Of a DNA stretch of 64,000 bases, positions 16,818-24,880 are shown one piece after another; the stretch's first letter is position 1, and each line of letters begins with the position of its first letter. The translations under genes were made by a program, and so were the position numbers. This DNA comes from Gaetbulibacter_A aestuarii. GTDB taxonomy: Bacteria > Bacteroidota > Bacteroidia > Flavobacteriales > Flavobacteriaceae. Under the pieces are notes generated by a model, which saw only the letters and a program-made list of their open reading frames with translations, was not told the origin of the DNA and did no database searches. Location of the stretch: NCBI RefSeq assembly GCF_039537665.1, contig NZ_BAABAY010000001.1:1-64000 (forward strand). Direction: 5' to 3'.

Positions 16818-16852
16818 GAACGTCAAAGATTAGTCTTTGGCGTTCTTTTTTT
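16818..16852 (+). terminator. intrinsic terminator, possibly of a small RNA
   Basis: GAACGTCAAAGA-TTAG-TCTTTGGCGTTC (12-bp stem, one G-T wobble) is followed by eight Ts. It lies 206 bases after the upstream stop codon. The gap also holds a perfect 7-bp palindrome, TTGCCTGTCAGGCAA, at 16749-16763. Nothing else is recognisable in 16613-16947. Confidence 0.8.
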
Positions 16853-16947
16853 ACGCGCAACACAAACTCCTTTTTCTAAATATTTTATAGTTTTTTTAGT
16901 TTGATATTTATGAGGATTTAATAGTATTGTAGTTCAAAAAATTCGAA

Positions 16948-17997
16948 ATGATCTCAAGAAAAAATACTTCTATTTCCAAATGTATCATCCACAAGGTTGG
17001 TAATAAATTCAACAATACCAGAAACGCTTTTTCTGAAAATACCGTTGATTTCGATGAAGCCAGTTATGAATTGATGCTACCCTTTTTGTTGAAACCTTTT
17101 GGTAGTGTGGTTCAAAGTTACCGTTTCAATCATCATGCAGATATCAGTTTGAATGAGATTAACAATTATTCCAAACAGGTTTTTATGGATGAAAAGGCCT
17201 TTGTGGAAGTCTCGAAACATGTAGTGATGCATTTGTTTGAACAATCGAATTCCGCGCAAATAAAAACCGGTGATGTTATGGTTGTATTATTTGATGGTGT
17301 TGGTTTTAATGATTTTGAAACGCAGGCACTAGGCATTTTTAAAATTGAAACCAAAATCAATTTTTTCCAAACCTTTCTTGAAAATAACAGTTACGATATT
17401 TTGGTCCAGAAGGGGATCAGTTCCAGAAAACTGGACAAAGGCTGCCTGATTTTAAACCAGAGCGATACTGAAGGACCAGTAGTATTCAGTATAGATAATA
17501 ATAGCTATGATGCGCAGTATTGGACACAGCATTTTTTAAATATTAAATATGCTGATGATGCCAATAATCATACACAACAATACCTGGAATTGTGTAAACA
17601 TTTCTCTTCAGATATCATAAAATCACAATACGGTGGCCACGAGAACAGTAATTTTTTAGCTAAAACCATCGATTTCTTTAAAGCGCACGAAACTGTGAAT
17701 ATCGAAACATTTAAAGAGACTATTTTTGAAGAAGAATCCCATATTCGTGAATTTGAAGATTACAAAAAAAGTTTTGAAAGTGACCAAAATTTAGTATTAC
17801 GGAACCAGTTTGATGTTGCCGAAGCGGTTGTAAACAAGGAGAAACGAAAGTTTAAAACGGATATAAAGCTGGACACCCACATCCAGATCAAATTGGATAT
17901 TGATGCGCCGGATGCTTCAGAAGAATATTTGGAACGTGGTTATGATGAGGAGAAAAAAATGCACTACTATAAAGTGTATTTTAACGATGAAAATTAA
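16948..17997 (+). CDS. nucleoid-associated protein (NdpA/YejK family)
   Basis: The 349-residue cytoplasmic protein matches the 37-kDa nucleoid-associated family. It begins with a strand-rich N-terminal region (SISKCIIHKVGNK). It then has the characteristic GIFKIETKINFFQ, LNQSDTEGPVVFSIDNN, YDAQYWTQHFLNIKYADD and IREFEDYKKSF segments. In E. coli the homologue YejK associates with the nucleoid and can influence topoisomerase activity. The role in Bacteroidota is not established. It stands alone after a terminator, with no signal peptide or membrane segment. Confidence 0.78.
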   Translation: MISRKNTSISKCIIHKVGNKFNNTRNAFSENTVDFDEASYELMLPFLLKPFGSVVQSYRFNHHADISLNEINNYSKQVFMDEKAFVEVSKHVVMHLFEQSNSAQIKTGDVMVVLFDGVGFNDFETQALGIFKIETKINFFQTFLENNSYDILVQKGISSRKLDKGCLILNQSDTEGPVVFSIDNNSYDAQYWTQHFLNIKYADDANNHTQQYLELCKHFSSDIIKSQYGGHENSNFLAKTIDFFKAHETVNIETFKETIFEEESHIREFEDYKKSFESDQNLVLRNQFDVAEAVVNKEKRKFKTDIKLDTHIQIKLDIDAPDASEEYLERGYDEEKKMHYYKVYFNDEN

Positions 17998-18092
17998 TTA
18001 ATTTTTGAAAAAAACTTCAAAAACCATTAGTTCTTACCTAAAGATTAAAAAATATTTAGATACATTGGTGATTATTAATTAATTAAACCCCC

Positions 18093-18470
18093 ATGAAATC
18101 TAAATTTATTTACCTACTAGTGGCTATTTTAGCCTTGAACTCTTGTTCTAAAGATTCAAAACCAGCTGATGTTTTACCAACCAACACCTGTGGTGTTACC
18201 AATCCTGCTGAGGATATACCTTGGCTAAAGGAGAGACTTGCTTATTATGATTCAACTAGAGCAGAAACCTTTTTTATGTGGCAAACCGATTATCAGGGTG
18301 AAACGATTTTTGTTTTAGGTACTTGTGAAGGTTCATATAATCCCAATTATTCAGCCTTCGATTGCGAGGGAAATCATGTAAGCATTACGGATGAATTAAA
18401 CGACTATTTGAATAGCGTGACTTCCAAGTACCTTATTTGGAAACCCAAAAATTTTAAATGTAACGTGTAA
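18093..18470 (+). CDS. small lipoprotein, DUF6970-like, copy 1
   Basis: The 125-residue protein has the lipoprotein signal MKSKFIYLLVAILALNSC. Its mature part carries CGVTNPAEDIPWLKERL, FFMWQTDYQGETIFVLGTC, a DCEGNHVSI segment and a final IWKPKNFKCNV. This pattern recurs in a family of small Bacteroidota lipoproteins of unknown function. Four mature cysteines could form disulfides in the periplasm. The next gene is a paralogue. Confidence 0.75.
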   Translation: MKSKFIYLLVAILALNSCSKDSKPADVLPTNTCGVTNPAEDIPWLKERLAYYDSTRAETFFMWQTDYQGETIFVLGTCEGSYNPNYSAFDCEGNHVSITDELNDYLNSVTSKYLIWKPKNFKCNV

Positions 18471-18560
18471 ATTCGTTGTTAAACGCTCATATTAGGAAAC
18501 AGGAAGCGGTTTGAAGCAACCTTTTTAAACTATTTGTATCTTAGAATAAAACAATATTCT

Positions 18561-18935
18561 ATGAAGTTAACTATTCTTTTTTCCACCGCTCTTTTTATGT
18601 TTTTAATGCAATGTGACACCGCAGCCATCAAAACCACTTGTGGTGTGGCCATTCCAACCGAGGAATTACCTTGGCTTAAAACCAAAACAAACGAATTAAA
18701 ACAAACCAGTTTGTATGAGCTCGGACAGGTTTATATTTGGCAAACCGAATATAATGGTGAAACCTATTTTATTTTTGATAATTGTTGTCCGAATTGTGAT
18801 TCAGTATTATCGATATACACTTGTGATGGTGAAGATGTGAGCACAAATCAAACCATTTCTGATTATATCTATGGTATAGACAAGAGCAACAAGGATGTGA
18901 TATGGACTCCTGAAAATTTTAGTTGTAATTTATAA
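18561..18935 (+). CDS. small lipoprotein, DUF6970-like, copy 2
   Basis: The 124-residue product has the lipoprotein signal MKLTILFSTALFMFLMQC and shares the CGVxxPxEELPWLK, WQTEYNGETYF, TCDGEDVS and IWTPENFSCNL landmarks with its neighbour. The two look like a tandem duplication that has diverged. The start at 18561 is preferred over an ATG at 18534, because only this one gives a signal peptide. A near-consensus -7 box, TATCTTAG, lies at 18537-18544. Its 3' end overlaps the convergent lipB by 17 bases. Confidence 0.75.
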   Translation: MKLTILFSTALFMFLMQCDTAAIKTTCGVAIPTEELPWLKTKTNELKQTSLYELGQVYIWQTEYNGETYFIFDNCCPNCDSVLSIYTCDGEDVSTNQTISDYIYGIDKSNKDVIWTPENFSCNL

Positions 18936-19626
18936 ACTCGGCTTCGAAAAGGGTTTGGAAATGTTTGAGAAGCTTTTGTTTTACTTCAGCTTCATTTACT
19001 GTTTCTAAACCTAATTCGTTATTCAATGAGGTTACTGCTTTTCCTCGGATTCCACATGGGATAATGTTATCAAAATAACCTAAATCCGCATTTACATTTA
19101 GTGCAAAACCATGCATGGTAACCCAGCGACTGGCACGAACGCCCATCGCGCAAATTTTTCGTGCAAATGGTGTTCCTACATCGAGCCAAACACCGGTTTC
19201 ACCTTTACTGCGATCGGCTTTTAAACCGTATTCAGCAAGGGTTAGAATAATCATTTCTTCCAGAAAACGAAGGTATTTATGAATATCAGTAAAAAAATTC
19301 TCGAGATCTAAAATGGGATAGCCAACAATTTGGCCGGGACCGTGATAGGTAATGTCTCCTCCCCGATTGATCTTATAATAGGTCGCGCCTTTGGCCTTAA
19401 GTTGTTCCTCATTTATTAGTAGGTTCGACTCGTCGCCACTTTTGCCTAAAGTATAAACATGCGGATGCTCAACAAACAAAAAATAATTTTCGGTTGTTAC
19501 ATCGGTCTCATTACGGCGATTTTGAATTTTGGTGTCGACTATACTTTTAAAAAGAGCTTCCTGATAATCCCAGGTTTCTTTGTAATCTTTTCGACCCAGA
19601 TCCTGCAGTTTGATACGCTTATTCAT
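18919..19626 (-). CDS. lipB: octanoyl-[acyl-carrier-protein]-protein transferase (lipoyl synthesis)
   Basis: LipB moves octanoate from acyl carrier protein to the lipoyl domains of 2-oxoacid dehydrogenases and the glycine cleavage H protein. The 235-residue product shows the family motifs HPHVYTLGKSGDESNLL, RGGDITYHGPGQIVGYPILDL, the GETGVWLD segment, WVTMHGFALNVN and the active-site cysteine in IIPCGIRGKAVTSL. The start is set at 19626. An ATG three codons further upstream (19635) would lie inside a TAATTTTG promoter box (19640-19633). The gene lies 28 bases after a YqaE-type gene on the same strand, so read-through is also possible. Confidence 0.95.
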   Translation of the reverse strand: MNKRIKLQDLGRKDYKETWDYQEALFKSIVDTKIQNRRNETDVTTENYFLFVEHPHVYTLGKSGDESNLLINEEQLKAKGATYYKINRGGDITYHGPGQIVGYPILDLENFFTDIHKYLRFLEEMIILTLAEYGLKADRSKGETGVWLDVGTPFARKICAMGVRASRWVTMHGFALNVNADLGYFDNIIPCGIRGKAVTSLNNELGLETVNEAEVKQKLLKHFQTLFEAEFINYN

Positions 19627-19632
19627 AGACTG

Positions 19633-19640
19633 CAAAATTA
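19633..19640 (-). promoter_or_regulatory. -7 box close to the lipB start
   Basis: TAATTTTG on the minus strand matches TAnnTTTG. Only six bases separate it from the lipB ATG, so a transcript from here would have almost no leader. No TTG is seen at -33. Confidence 0.4.
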
Positions 19641-19654
19641 CGACTTTTTTAGCG

Positions 19655-19813
19655 TTATTTTTTAGGATTATTGAGAATAACTAAAGCCGCGATAACGCCC
19701 GGCACCCAGCCGCAAAGCCAAAGTAAAAAAACTATAAAAATGGAGCCACAGCCTTTATCGAGTACTGCTAAAGGCGGACAAATGATGGATAAAAGGACTC
19801 TCCAAAAACTCAT
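19655..19813 (-). CDS. YqaE/Pmp3 family small membrane protein
   Basis: A 52-residue protein, MSFWRVLLSIICPPLAVLDK followed by GCGSIFIVFLLWLCGWVPGV and IAALVILNNPKK. The two hydrophobic segments, the CPPLAV motif after the first helix and WVPGVIAA at the start of the second half are diagnostic of the YqaE/Pmp3 family. Relatives are stress-induced inner-membrane proteins that in yeast and plants affect membrane potential. It is too short for most gene-length cut-offs. It lies just upstream of lipB on the same strand. Confidence 0.9.
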   Translation of the reverse strand: MSFWRVLLSIICPPLAVLDKGCGSIFIVFLLWLCGWVPGVIAALVILNNPKK

Positions 19814-19926
19814 GTGATGATCAGATTATTGATTGATGTATAAATACGACGCATTTTTTACCGCTTTGTTACACTATAAATGTCGGGATTATTTTTGAAA
19901 TTCGGAACTGTTTCTGGAGCAGGAAG

Positions 19927-20006
19927 CCGCGTTAGGGATTGAGGCATTGTTGAAGCGCCTTGAAAAGCGCGACTGACGAAAGCCCGACCCGCAGGGTAAC
20001 GCCCAA
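19927..20006. repeat. GC-rich interspersed element, shorter variant
   Basis: Begins GCCGCGTTAGGGATTG and ends GCCCGACCCGCAGGGTAACGCCC. It shares both ends with the elements at 1962 and 11066, but the interior differs and contains GAAGCGCCTTGAAAAGCGCGAC. It lies directly upstream of the lysS promoter. Confidence 0.7.
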
Positions 20007-20049
20007 AAAATTTTGGAATTGGAAAATGTTAAAACACCATGCAATTGAT

Positions 20050-20057
20050 TATCTTTG
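20050..20057 (+). promoter_or_regulatory. lysS -7 promoter box
   Basis: TATCTTTG matches TAnnTTTG exactly and ends 28 bases before the lysS ATG. No well-spaced TTG is evident. The box is identical to those of thrS and of the gene at 28013. Confidence 0.55.
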
Positions 20058-20085
20058 CGGCGTTAAATTTTAGATCGTATTTGAA

Positions 20086-21780
20086 ATGTCGCAATTATCA
20101 GAGCAAGAACTTGTAAGACGAGAGAAATTAGAAAAAATTCGTGAATTGGGAATCAACCCTTATCCGGCTGATTTGTTTGAGGTGAAAAACACTTCGAAAT
20201 CGATAAAAGCGAATTTTGTGGAAGGCGAAACTGTGGTGATAGCAGGCCGATTGATGTCGAGACGTATTCAGGGTAACGCGAGTTTTGCCGAGCTTCAAGA
20301 TGCGGAAGGTCGTATACAATTGTACTTTAACCGCGATGAAATTTGTCCGGGAGACGATAAAACAAAATACAATACCATTTACAAGAAATTACTGGATATT
20401 GGCGATTTTATTGGGATCGAAGGAACTTTGTTTACCACGAAAGTAGGTGAAAAAACCGTGATGGTTAAAGACTTTACTTTGTTAAGCAAAGCCTTGAGAC
20501 CTTTACCGCTTCCTAAATTGGATTCGGAAGGGAATATTCATGATAAATTTGACGATCCGGAATTACGTTATCGCCAGCGTTATGCTGACCTGGTAGTGAA
20601 TCCACATGTGAAACAAGTGTTTGAAAAACGCACAAAATTATTTAATGCTATGCGTCAGTTTTTTAACGACGCCGGCTATTTTGAAGTGGAAACTCCGGTA
20701 TTGCAACCTATTCCGGGTGGGGCTGCTGCGCGTCCTTTTGTTACCCATCACAATGCCTTAGATATCCCATTATACATGCGTATTGCCAATGAATTATATC
20801 TGAAACGTTTGATCGTTGGAGGCTTTGATGGTGTTTATGAGTTTTCTAAAAACTTTAGAAACGAAGGTATGGATCGTACCCATAATCCGGAATTTACGGC
20901 GATGGAAATTTATGTGGCCTACAAAGATTACAACTGGATGATGGATTTCTGTGAACGCTTGCTAGAACATTGTGCCATGGCTGTTAATGGCACCACCAAA
21001 GCGACTTATGGCAAACATGAAATAGACTTTAAAGCACCGTACCCTAGAGTTACCATGGCCGAAGCTATAAAAGAACATACCGGTTTTGATATTAGTGGAA
21101 AATCAGAAGCTGAGATCAGAAAAGCTGCGGAAGACATGGGTGTGGAAGTAGACGACACCATGGGCAAAGGAAAGTTGATCGATGAGATCTTCGGTGAGAA
21201 ATGTGAGGGTAATTACATTCAGCCAACCTTTATTACTGACTATCCAAAGGAAATGAGTCCGTTGTGTAAAGAACATCGTGATAATCCTGAATTAACGGAG
21301 CGTTTTGAACTGATGGTTTGCGGTAAGGAAATTGCAAACGCTTATTCAGAGTTGAATGATCCTATTGATCAAAGGGAACGTTTTGAACACCAACTAAAGT
21401 TGGCTGCTAAAGGTGACGATGAGGCTACTGAATTTATAGATTTTGATTTCTTACGTGCTTTGGAATATGGTATGCCACCAACTTCAGGTATGGGTATTGG
21501 TATGGACCGTTTGGTGATGTTCTTAACCAATAATCAATCGATCCAGGAAGTGCTGTTCTTCCCGCAAATGAAACCTGAGAAAAAACCGCTTGCCATTAGT
21601 GATGATGCAAAAAAGGTTTTGGAACTATTGAAGCAACCGAAAAGTTTGGAGTTAACGGACCTTAAGGGGATGACCGGTTTATCAAACAAAAAGTGGGATA
21701 AGGCTATTAAAGAACTTACCAAAAATAAAGTGGCAACCGTTGATAAAACCCCCGACGGTTTGTTTGTGAACTTGATTTAA
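20086..21780 (+). CDS. lysS: lysyl-tRNA synthetase, class II, with C-terminal extension
   Basis: This enzyme charges tRNA-Lys in the cytoplasm. The 564-residue product has an N-terminal OB-fold anticodon-binding domain (TVVIAGRLMSRRIQGNASFAEL). The class II core follows, with motif 2 FRNEGMDRTHNPEFTAMEIY near residue 258 and motif 3 GMGIGMDRLVMFLTNN near residue 468. Typical bacterial LysRS is about 500 residues. Here about 65 extra residues (from KKPLAISDDAKKVLELL to the end) form a helical, lysine-rich tail that looks like a small winged-helix module. It is monocistronic, with its own promoter and terminator. Confidence 0.97.
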   Translation: MSQLSEQELVRREKLEKIRELGINPYPADLFEVKNTSKSIKANFVEGETVVIAGRLMSRRIQGNASFAELQDAEGRIQLYFNRDEICPGDDKTKYNTIYKKLLDIGDFIGIEGTLFTTKVGEKTVMVKDFTLLSKALRPLPLPKLDSEGNIHDKFDDPELRYRQRYADLVVNPHVKQVFEKRTKLFNAMRQFFNDAGYFEVETPVLQPIPGGAAARPFVTHHNALDIPLYMRIANELYLKRLIVGGFDGVYEFSKNFRNEGMDRTHNPEFTAMEIYVAYKDYNWMMDFCERLLEHCAMAVNGTTKATYGKHEIDFKAPYPRVTMAEAIKEHTGFDISGKSEAEIRKAAEDMGVEVDDTMGKGKLIDEIFGEKCEGNYIQPTFITDYPKEMSPLCKEHRDNPELTERFELMVCGKEIANAYSELNDPIDQRERFEHQLKLAAKGDDEATEFIDFDFLRALEYGMPPTSGMGIGMDRLVMFLTNNQSIQEVLFFPQMKPEKKPLAISDDAKKVLELLKQPKSLELTDLKGMTGLSNKKWDKAIKELTKNKVATVDKTPDGLFVNLI

Positions 21781-21805
21781 AAACGTATTTCTCAAAATAA
21801 ATTTA

Positions 21806-21839
21806 AAATCCGGATGATATGATTTCATCCGGATTTTTT
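21806..21839 (+). terminator. intrinsic terminator after lysS
   Basis: AATCCGGATGA/TCATCCGGATT with a 7-base loop and a six-T run, 26 bases past the stop codon. Confidence 0.9.
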
Positions 21840-22046
21840 GTTTTTATTCCGAACCTAAAAGACCAACTTACTTAGAAAAGGTTTCACTATATAATAACCT
21901 ATTTCATATTCGATTAAATTTTCGATAAACAGCATAAACACCTTAAAAACAGCCAAAATGTTTTTAAACAACTGGATAACAAGGTTTTATACAATTTTCA
22001 AATTTTTAAAAAACTAGATAAAGTGTTTATTTTTATCGATGTAATG

Positions 22047-22086
22047 CAATTTTTATTGTAAGAAAATAAAAATTGTACTACTTTAG
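22047..22086 (+). promoter_or_regulatory. histidine-kinase promoter with overlapping perfect inverted repeat
   Basis: The arms CAATTTTTATT (22047-22057) and AATAAAAATTG (22065-22075) are perfect 11-base inverted copies. The TTG at 22056-22058 with a 20-base spacer to TACTTTAG (22079-22086, one mismatch to TAnnTTTG) gives a plausible promoter. The inverted repeat therefore covers its -33 element, which suggests an operator. Confidence 0.45.
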
Positions 22087-22120
22087 GCCTCAATTGAACG
22101 CCTAATTTCCCTAAGTCACC

Positions 22121-24190
22121 ATGGCCAAGAAAAAGTTTTTAGACTTTAGTATACCGTTAATGGTCTTTGTACTACTCACAGCGGTTATTTCTTTGATTTA
22201 TATCGTTGCTTTAAATAAGCATTATAACGTTATTGATGAGCAGGTTCATGATACCGGCAAGTTATTGTCTAAGGAATTTTATCAACAATTTAATTCTGAA
22301 GTTTCCAAACTGGAGGATCTAAAAAAACGTCTGGAGCACACCAAAGGATCTTATTTTTCTAATTGGGAATACGACGCCAATTTATTACTTGAACAAAGTG
22401 GATCATTTAAGTTTATTGAATGGATTGACAGTTCCATGATCATCCGAAAAATAGTTCCGGTTATTGGAAATGAAGCTGCCCTTAATCTGAATATTTCAAA
22501 AGTAGACTACCGTAGAAACGAATGGTTGGAACACAGTAAAAATGGATTGATCAATATTACACCATGGGCTGAACTTACTCAAAAAGGAAACTCCTTTTTA
22601 GTGGATGTCCCAGTATATTTTCACGACAGATTCCAAGGTACCATAACGGCCGGTATGGATTTTACAGATGCGTTCGACCGTTTGGTTGACTACCAGAAGA
22701 ATCAGTATACTGTAGAACTCTATGATGATAAAGGCACCCTGTTCTACAGTGTCAACAAAGACAAAAAACTAAAGAGTCACCTTTCTACCTATGACGACTC
22801 TTTTATTGAGGTTGATATGTTGGACCACCAAAAATGGCATTTAAAAGTTTATCCATCTGAAACTTTGATGCTAGCTGAAGGAAGAGATATTATTGATGTT
22901 GCATTCATTTTCGGAATTGTGCTCTCTTTTTTAATATCCGGTTTAGTGTATTTTTATTTAAGAGCCAAAAAAGGAACGCGCTTAGCATTTCAGTCGTATT
23001 CCAAACTTATTGAGACCAATAAAATTATAAATCATGAGCGGGATCGTGCTCAAAAGGCTTCCCAGGCCAAAACAGACTTTTTGTCGAATATGAGTCATGA
23101 GATCCGCACGCCATTGCATGCTATTTTAGGATTCATTGAACTAATAAAAGGAAGTAAACTAAGTTCAACAAATAGAGAGTATTTGAATTTGATGGAAAAA
23201 TCTTCTACGAATTTATTAAGTATCGTAAATGATGTATTAGATATAGAAAAGATAGAGTCCGGTAAATTAGAATTACACAAAACTTGTTTTAATCCTTCCG
23301 AAAAAATTAAAGAACTCATTGATGTGAATCAATTTATTTTCTTGAAAAAGGATCTTTATTTACAAGGTGAGTTTCCTGAGCACTCCTACAATTATGTTAT
23401 GGGAGATGAAACCAAACTTCAGCAGATCATAAACAATCTACTTAAAAACGCCTTAAAATTTACAAATACCGGAGGCGTAACTTTAACATACAACGAGACT
23501 AAAACAATAAATAATGAACTAAACATTAATATAAAAATCAAAGATACCGGTATTGGTATTCCAAGCGAAAAACTGGATGACATCTTTGAGCGTTTTACTC
23601 AAATTGAAAACAGTATTAAAAAAGAATACCAGGGCAGCGGTCTTGGATTGTACATTTGCAAGACCTACGCTAATATGATGGGCGGAGATATCGAGGTGAG
23701 AAGTGAATTAAATAAAGGCACCGAATTTACTTTTAATGTCATTATGCCTTTAACCGAAAATAATGAAAACACAACCTCTGCTATCCAAAAATCAGTCAAA
23801 TTCTCAGATCTGGAAGTATTGATTGTAGATGATAATAGTTTGAATGTTATAGTTCTTAAAAAGTTTTTGGAAGACTTCGGAATAACACCCGATATTGCAA
23901 ATAATGGTATCGTGGCTCTTGAAAAATTTAAAGAGAACAGACCTCAACTTGTTTTTATGGACGTTCACATGCCTAAAATGGATGGTTGGGAAGCCACACG
24001 TGAAATACGCAAGCTTGACAAAGAAGTTATTATTTTTGGCTTATCTGCAAACGTTACCTCCGAGGCTATTGATAAGGGCATTGAAAGCGGGATGAACAAT
24101 TACCTTTCCAAGCCTTTCAAAAAAGATTCCTTGCAAAAACTACTGTACTTCCATTTTGAAAGTACCGAATTTATTGAGAAGGCCGTTTAG
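22121..24190 (+). CDS. hybrid sensor histidine kinase/response regulator
   Basis: The 689-residue inner-membrane protein has an N-terminal membrane segment (residues about 12-32) and a periplasmic sensory domain of roughly 220 residues. A second membrane segment (VAFIFGIVLSFLISGLVYFYL, about 263-287) follows. Next come a HisKA domain with the phospho-acceptor histidine in FLSNMSHEIRTPLHAILGF and an HATPase domain (NLLKNALKFT, DTGIGIP, GSGLGLYICK). The C-terminal receiver domain has its phospho-acceptor Asp in VFMDVHMPKMDGWEA and the conserved Lys in LSKPFKK. There is no DNA-binding output, so it acts through a phosphorelay or partner. The ligand is unknown. No cognate regulator is adjacent. 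Confidence 0.92.
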   Translation: MAKKKFLDFSIPLMVFVLLTAVISLIYIVALNKHYNVIDEQVHDTGKLLSKEFYQQFNSEVSKLEDLKKRLEHTKGSYFSNWEYDANLLLEQSGSFKFIEWIDSSMIIRKIVPVIGNEAALNLNISKVDYRRNEWLEHSKNGLINITPWAELTQKGNSFLVDVPVYFHDRFQGTITAGMDFTDAFDRLVDYQKNQYTVELYDDKGTLFYSVNKDKKLKSHLSTYDDSFIEVDMLDHQKWHLKVYPSETLMLAEGRDIIDVAFIFGIVLSFLISGLVYFYLRAKKGTRLAFQSYSKLIETNKIINHERDRAQKASQAKTDFLSNMSHEIRTPLHAILGFIELIKGSKLSSTNREYLNLMEKSSTNLLSIVNDVLDIEKIESGKLELHKTCFNPSEKIKELIDVNQFIFLKKDLYLQGEFPEHSYNYVMGDETKLQQIINNLLKNALKFTNTGGVTLTYNETKTINNELNINIKIKDTGIGIPSEKLDDIFERFTQIENSIKKEYQGSGLGLYICKTYANMMGGDIEVRSELNKGTEFTFNVIMPLTENNENTTSAIQKSVKFSDLEVLIVDDNSLNVIVLKKFLEDFGITPDIANNGIVALEKFKENRPQLVFMDVHMPKMDGWEATREIRKLDKEVIIFGLSANVTSEAIDKGIESGMNNYLSKPFKKDSLQKLLYFHFESTEFIEKAV

Positions 24191-24349
24191 ATTCTTCTTC
24201 ATTTAAAAATCTTCATTTTTAATCCCTTCAATCGAGTTTAGTAAGAATTGAAGGCTAAACCCTTTTGTTAAAAAGAGGTTAAAAATACATCGGCATTAAA
24301 CCTTTCGACATTTTTCAAGTCCTACATACAAATTCAAAAAACGTAAGAC

Positions 24350-24811
24350 ATGAAAAAATTAATTTTATTAGCTGCATTAGCTATTTCAGTTCAAGCTTTC
24401 GCTCAAGATGACCCAAGACCAGAACGTCCTCGTGGTGAACGAGCTGAAAAAATGATGAACCTTTCCGCAGAAGAAATGGCTACGCTTCAAACAAAAAAAA
24501 TGACCTTATTTTTAGATCTGAATGCCTCGCAACAAGACCAAATTCAAAAAATCAATCTTGAAAATGCAAAACAAAGAAAAGCGATGATGGAAGCTCGAAA
24601 GGCAAAAAGAGAACAAGGTGAAAAACCAACTTCTGAAGAACGTTACGCGATGGAAAATGCACGATTGGATCATCAAATTGCCATGAAAGCAAAAATGAAA
24701 TCGATCCTAAATGATACACAATATCAAAAATGGGAAAAAGCCCATGAACGCATGGCTATGCGAAAACAAGGTGCCATGAAAAAACACATGAAAGAGAGAA
24801 GACCACAATAA
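24350..24811 (+). CDS. periplasmic Spy/CpxP-like or DUF4890-type protein
   Basis: The 153-residue protein has a Sec signal peptide (MKKLILLAALAISVQAFAQ). A highly charged helical mature region follows: RAEKMMNLSAEEMATLQTKKM, LNASQQDQIQKINLENAKQ and MKSILNDTQYQKWEKAHERM. The repeated 'L...QQ..I..I' and 'L...QY.KW' pattern is that of LTxxQ-type periplasmic chaperone/stress proteins related to Spy and CpxP. It follows the hybrid kinase by 160 bases and has its own terminator. A link to that kinase is possible but only positional. Confidence 0.7.
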   Translation: MKKLILLAALAISVQAFAQDDPRPERPRGERAEKMMNLSAEEMATLQTKKMTLFLDLNASQQDQIQKINLENAKQRKAMMEARKAKREQGEKPTSEERYAMENARLDHQIAMKAKMKSILNDTQYQKWEKAHERMAMRKQGAMKKHMKERRPQ

Positions 24812-24845
24812 TTGGTTAGTTAAGTTTAATCTAGTTTGTTGAAAG

Positions 24846-24875
24846 AAACGCATCTCAGAGTTGAGATGCGTTTTT
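24846..24875 (+). terminator. bidirectional terminator between the Spy-like gene and hemL
   Basis: AACGCATCTCA-GAGT-TGAGATGCGTT followed by Ts. It sits between two convergent genes, five bases before the hemL stop. Confidence 0.88.
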
Positions 24876-24880
24876 CAATT

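Noticed and set aside
24224..24252. CCTTCAAT/ATTGAAGG hairpin after the hybrid kinase gene
   Set aside because: It has a 13-base loop and no adjoining T-run, so terminator function is doubtful.
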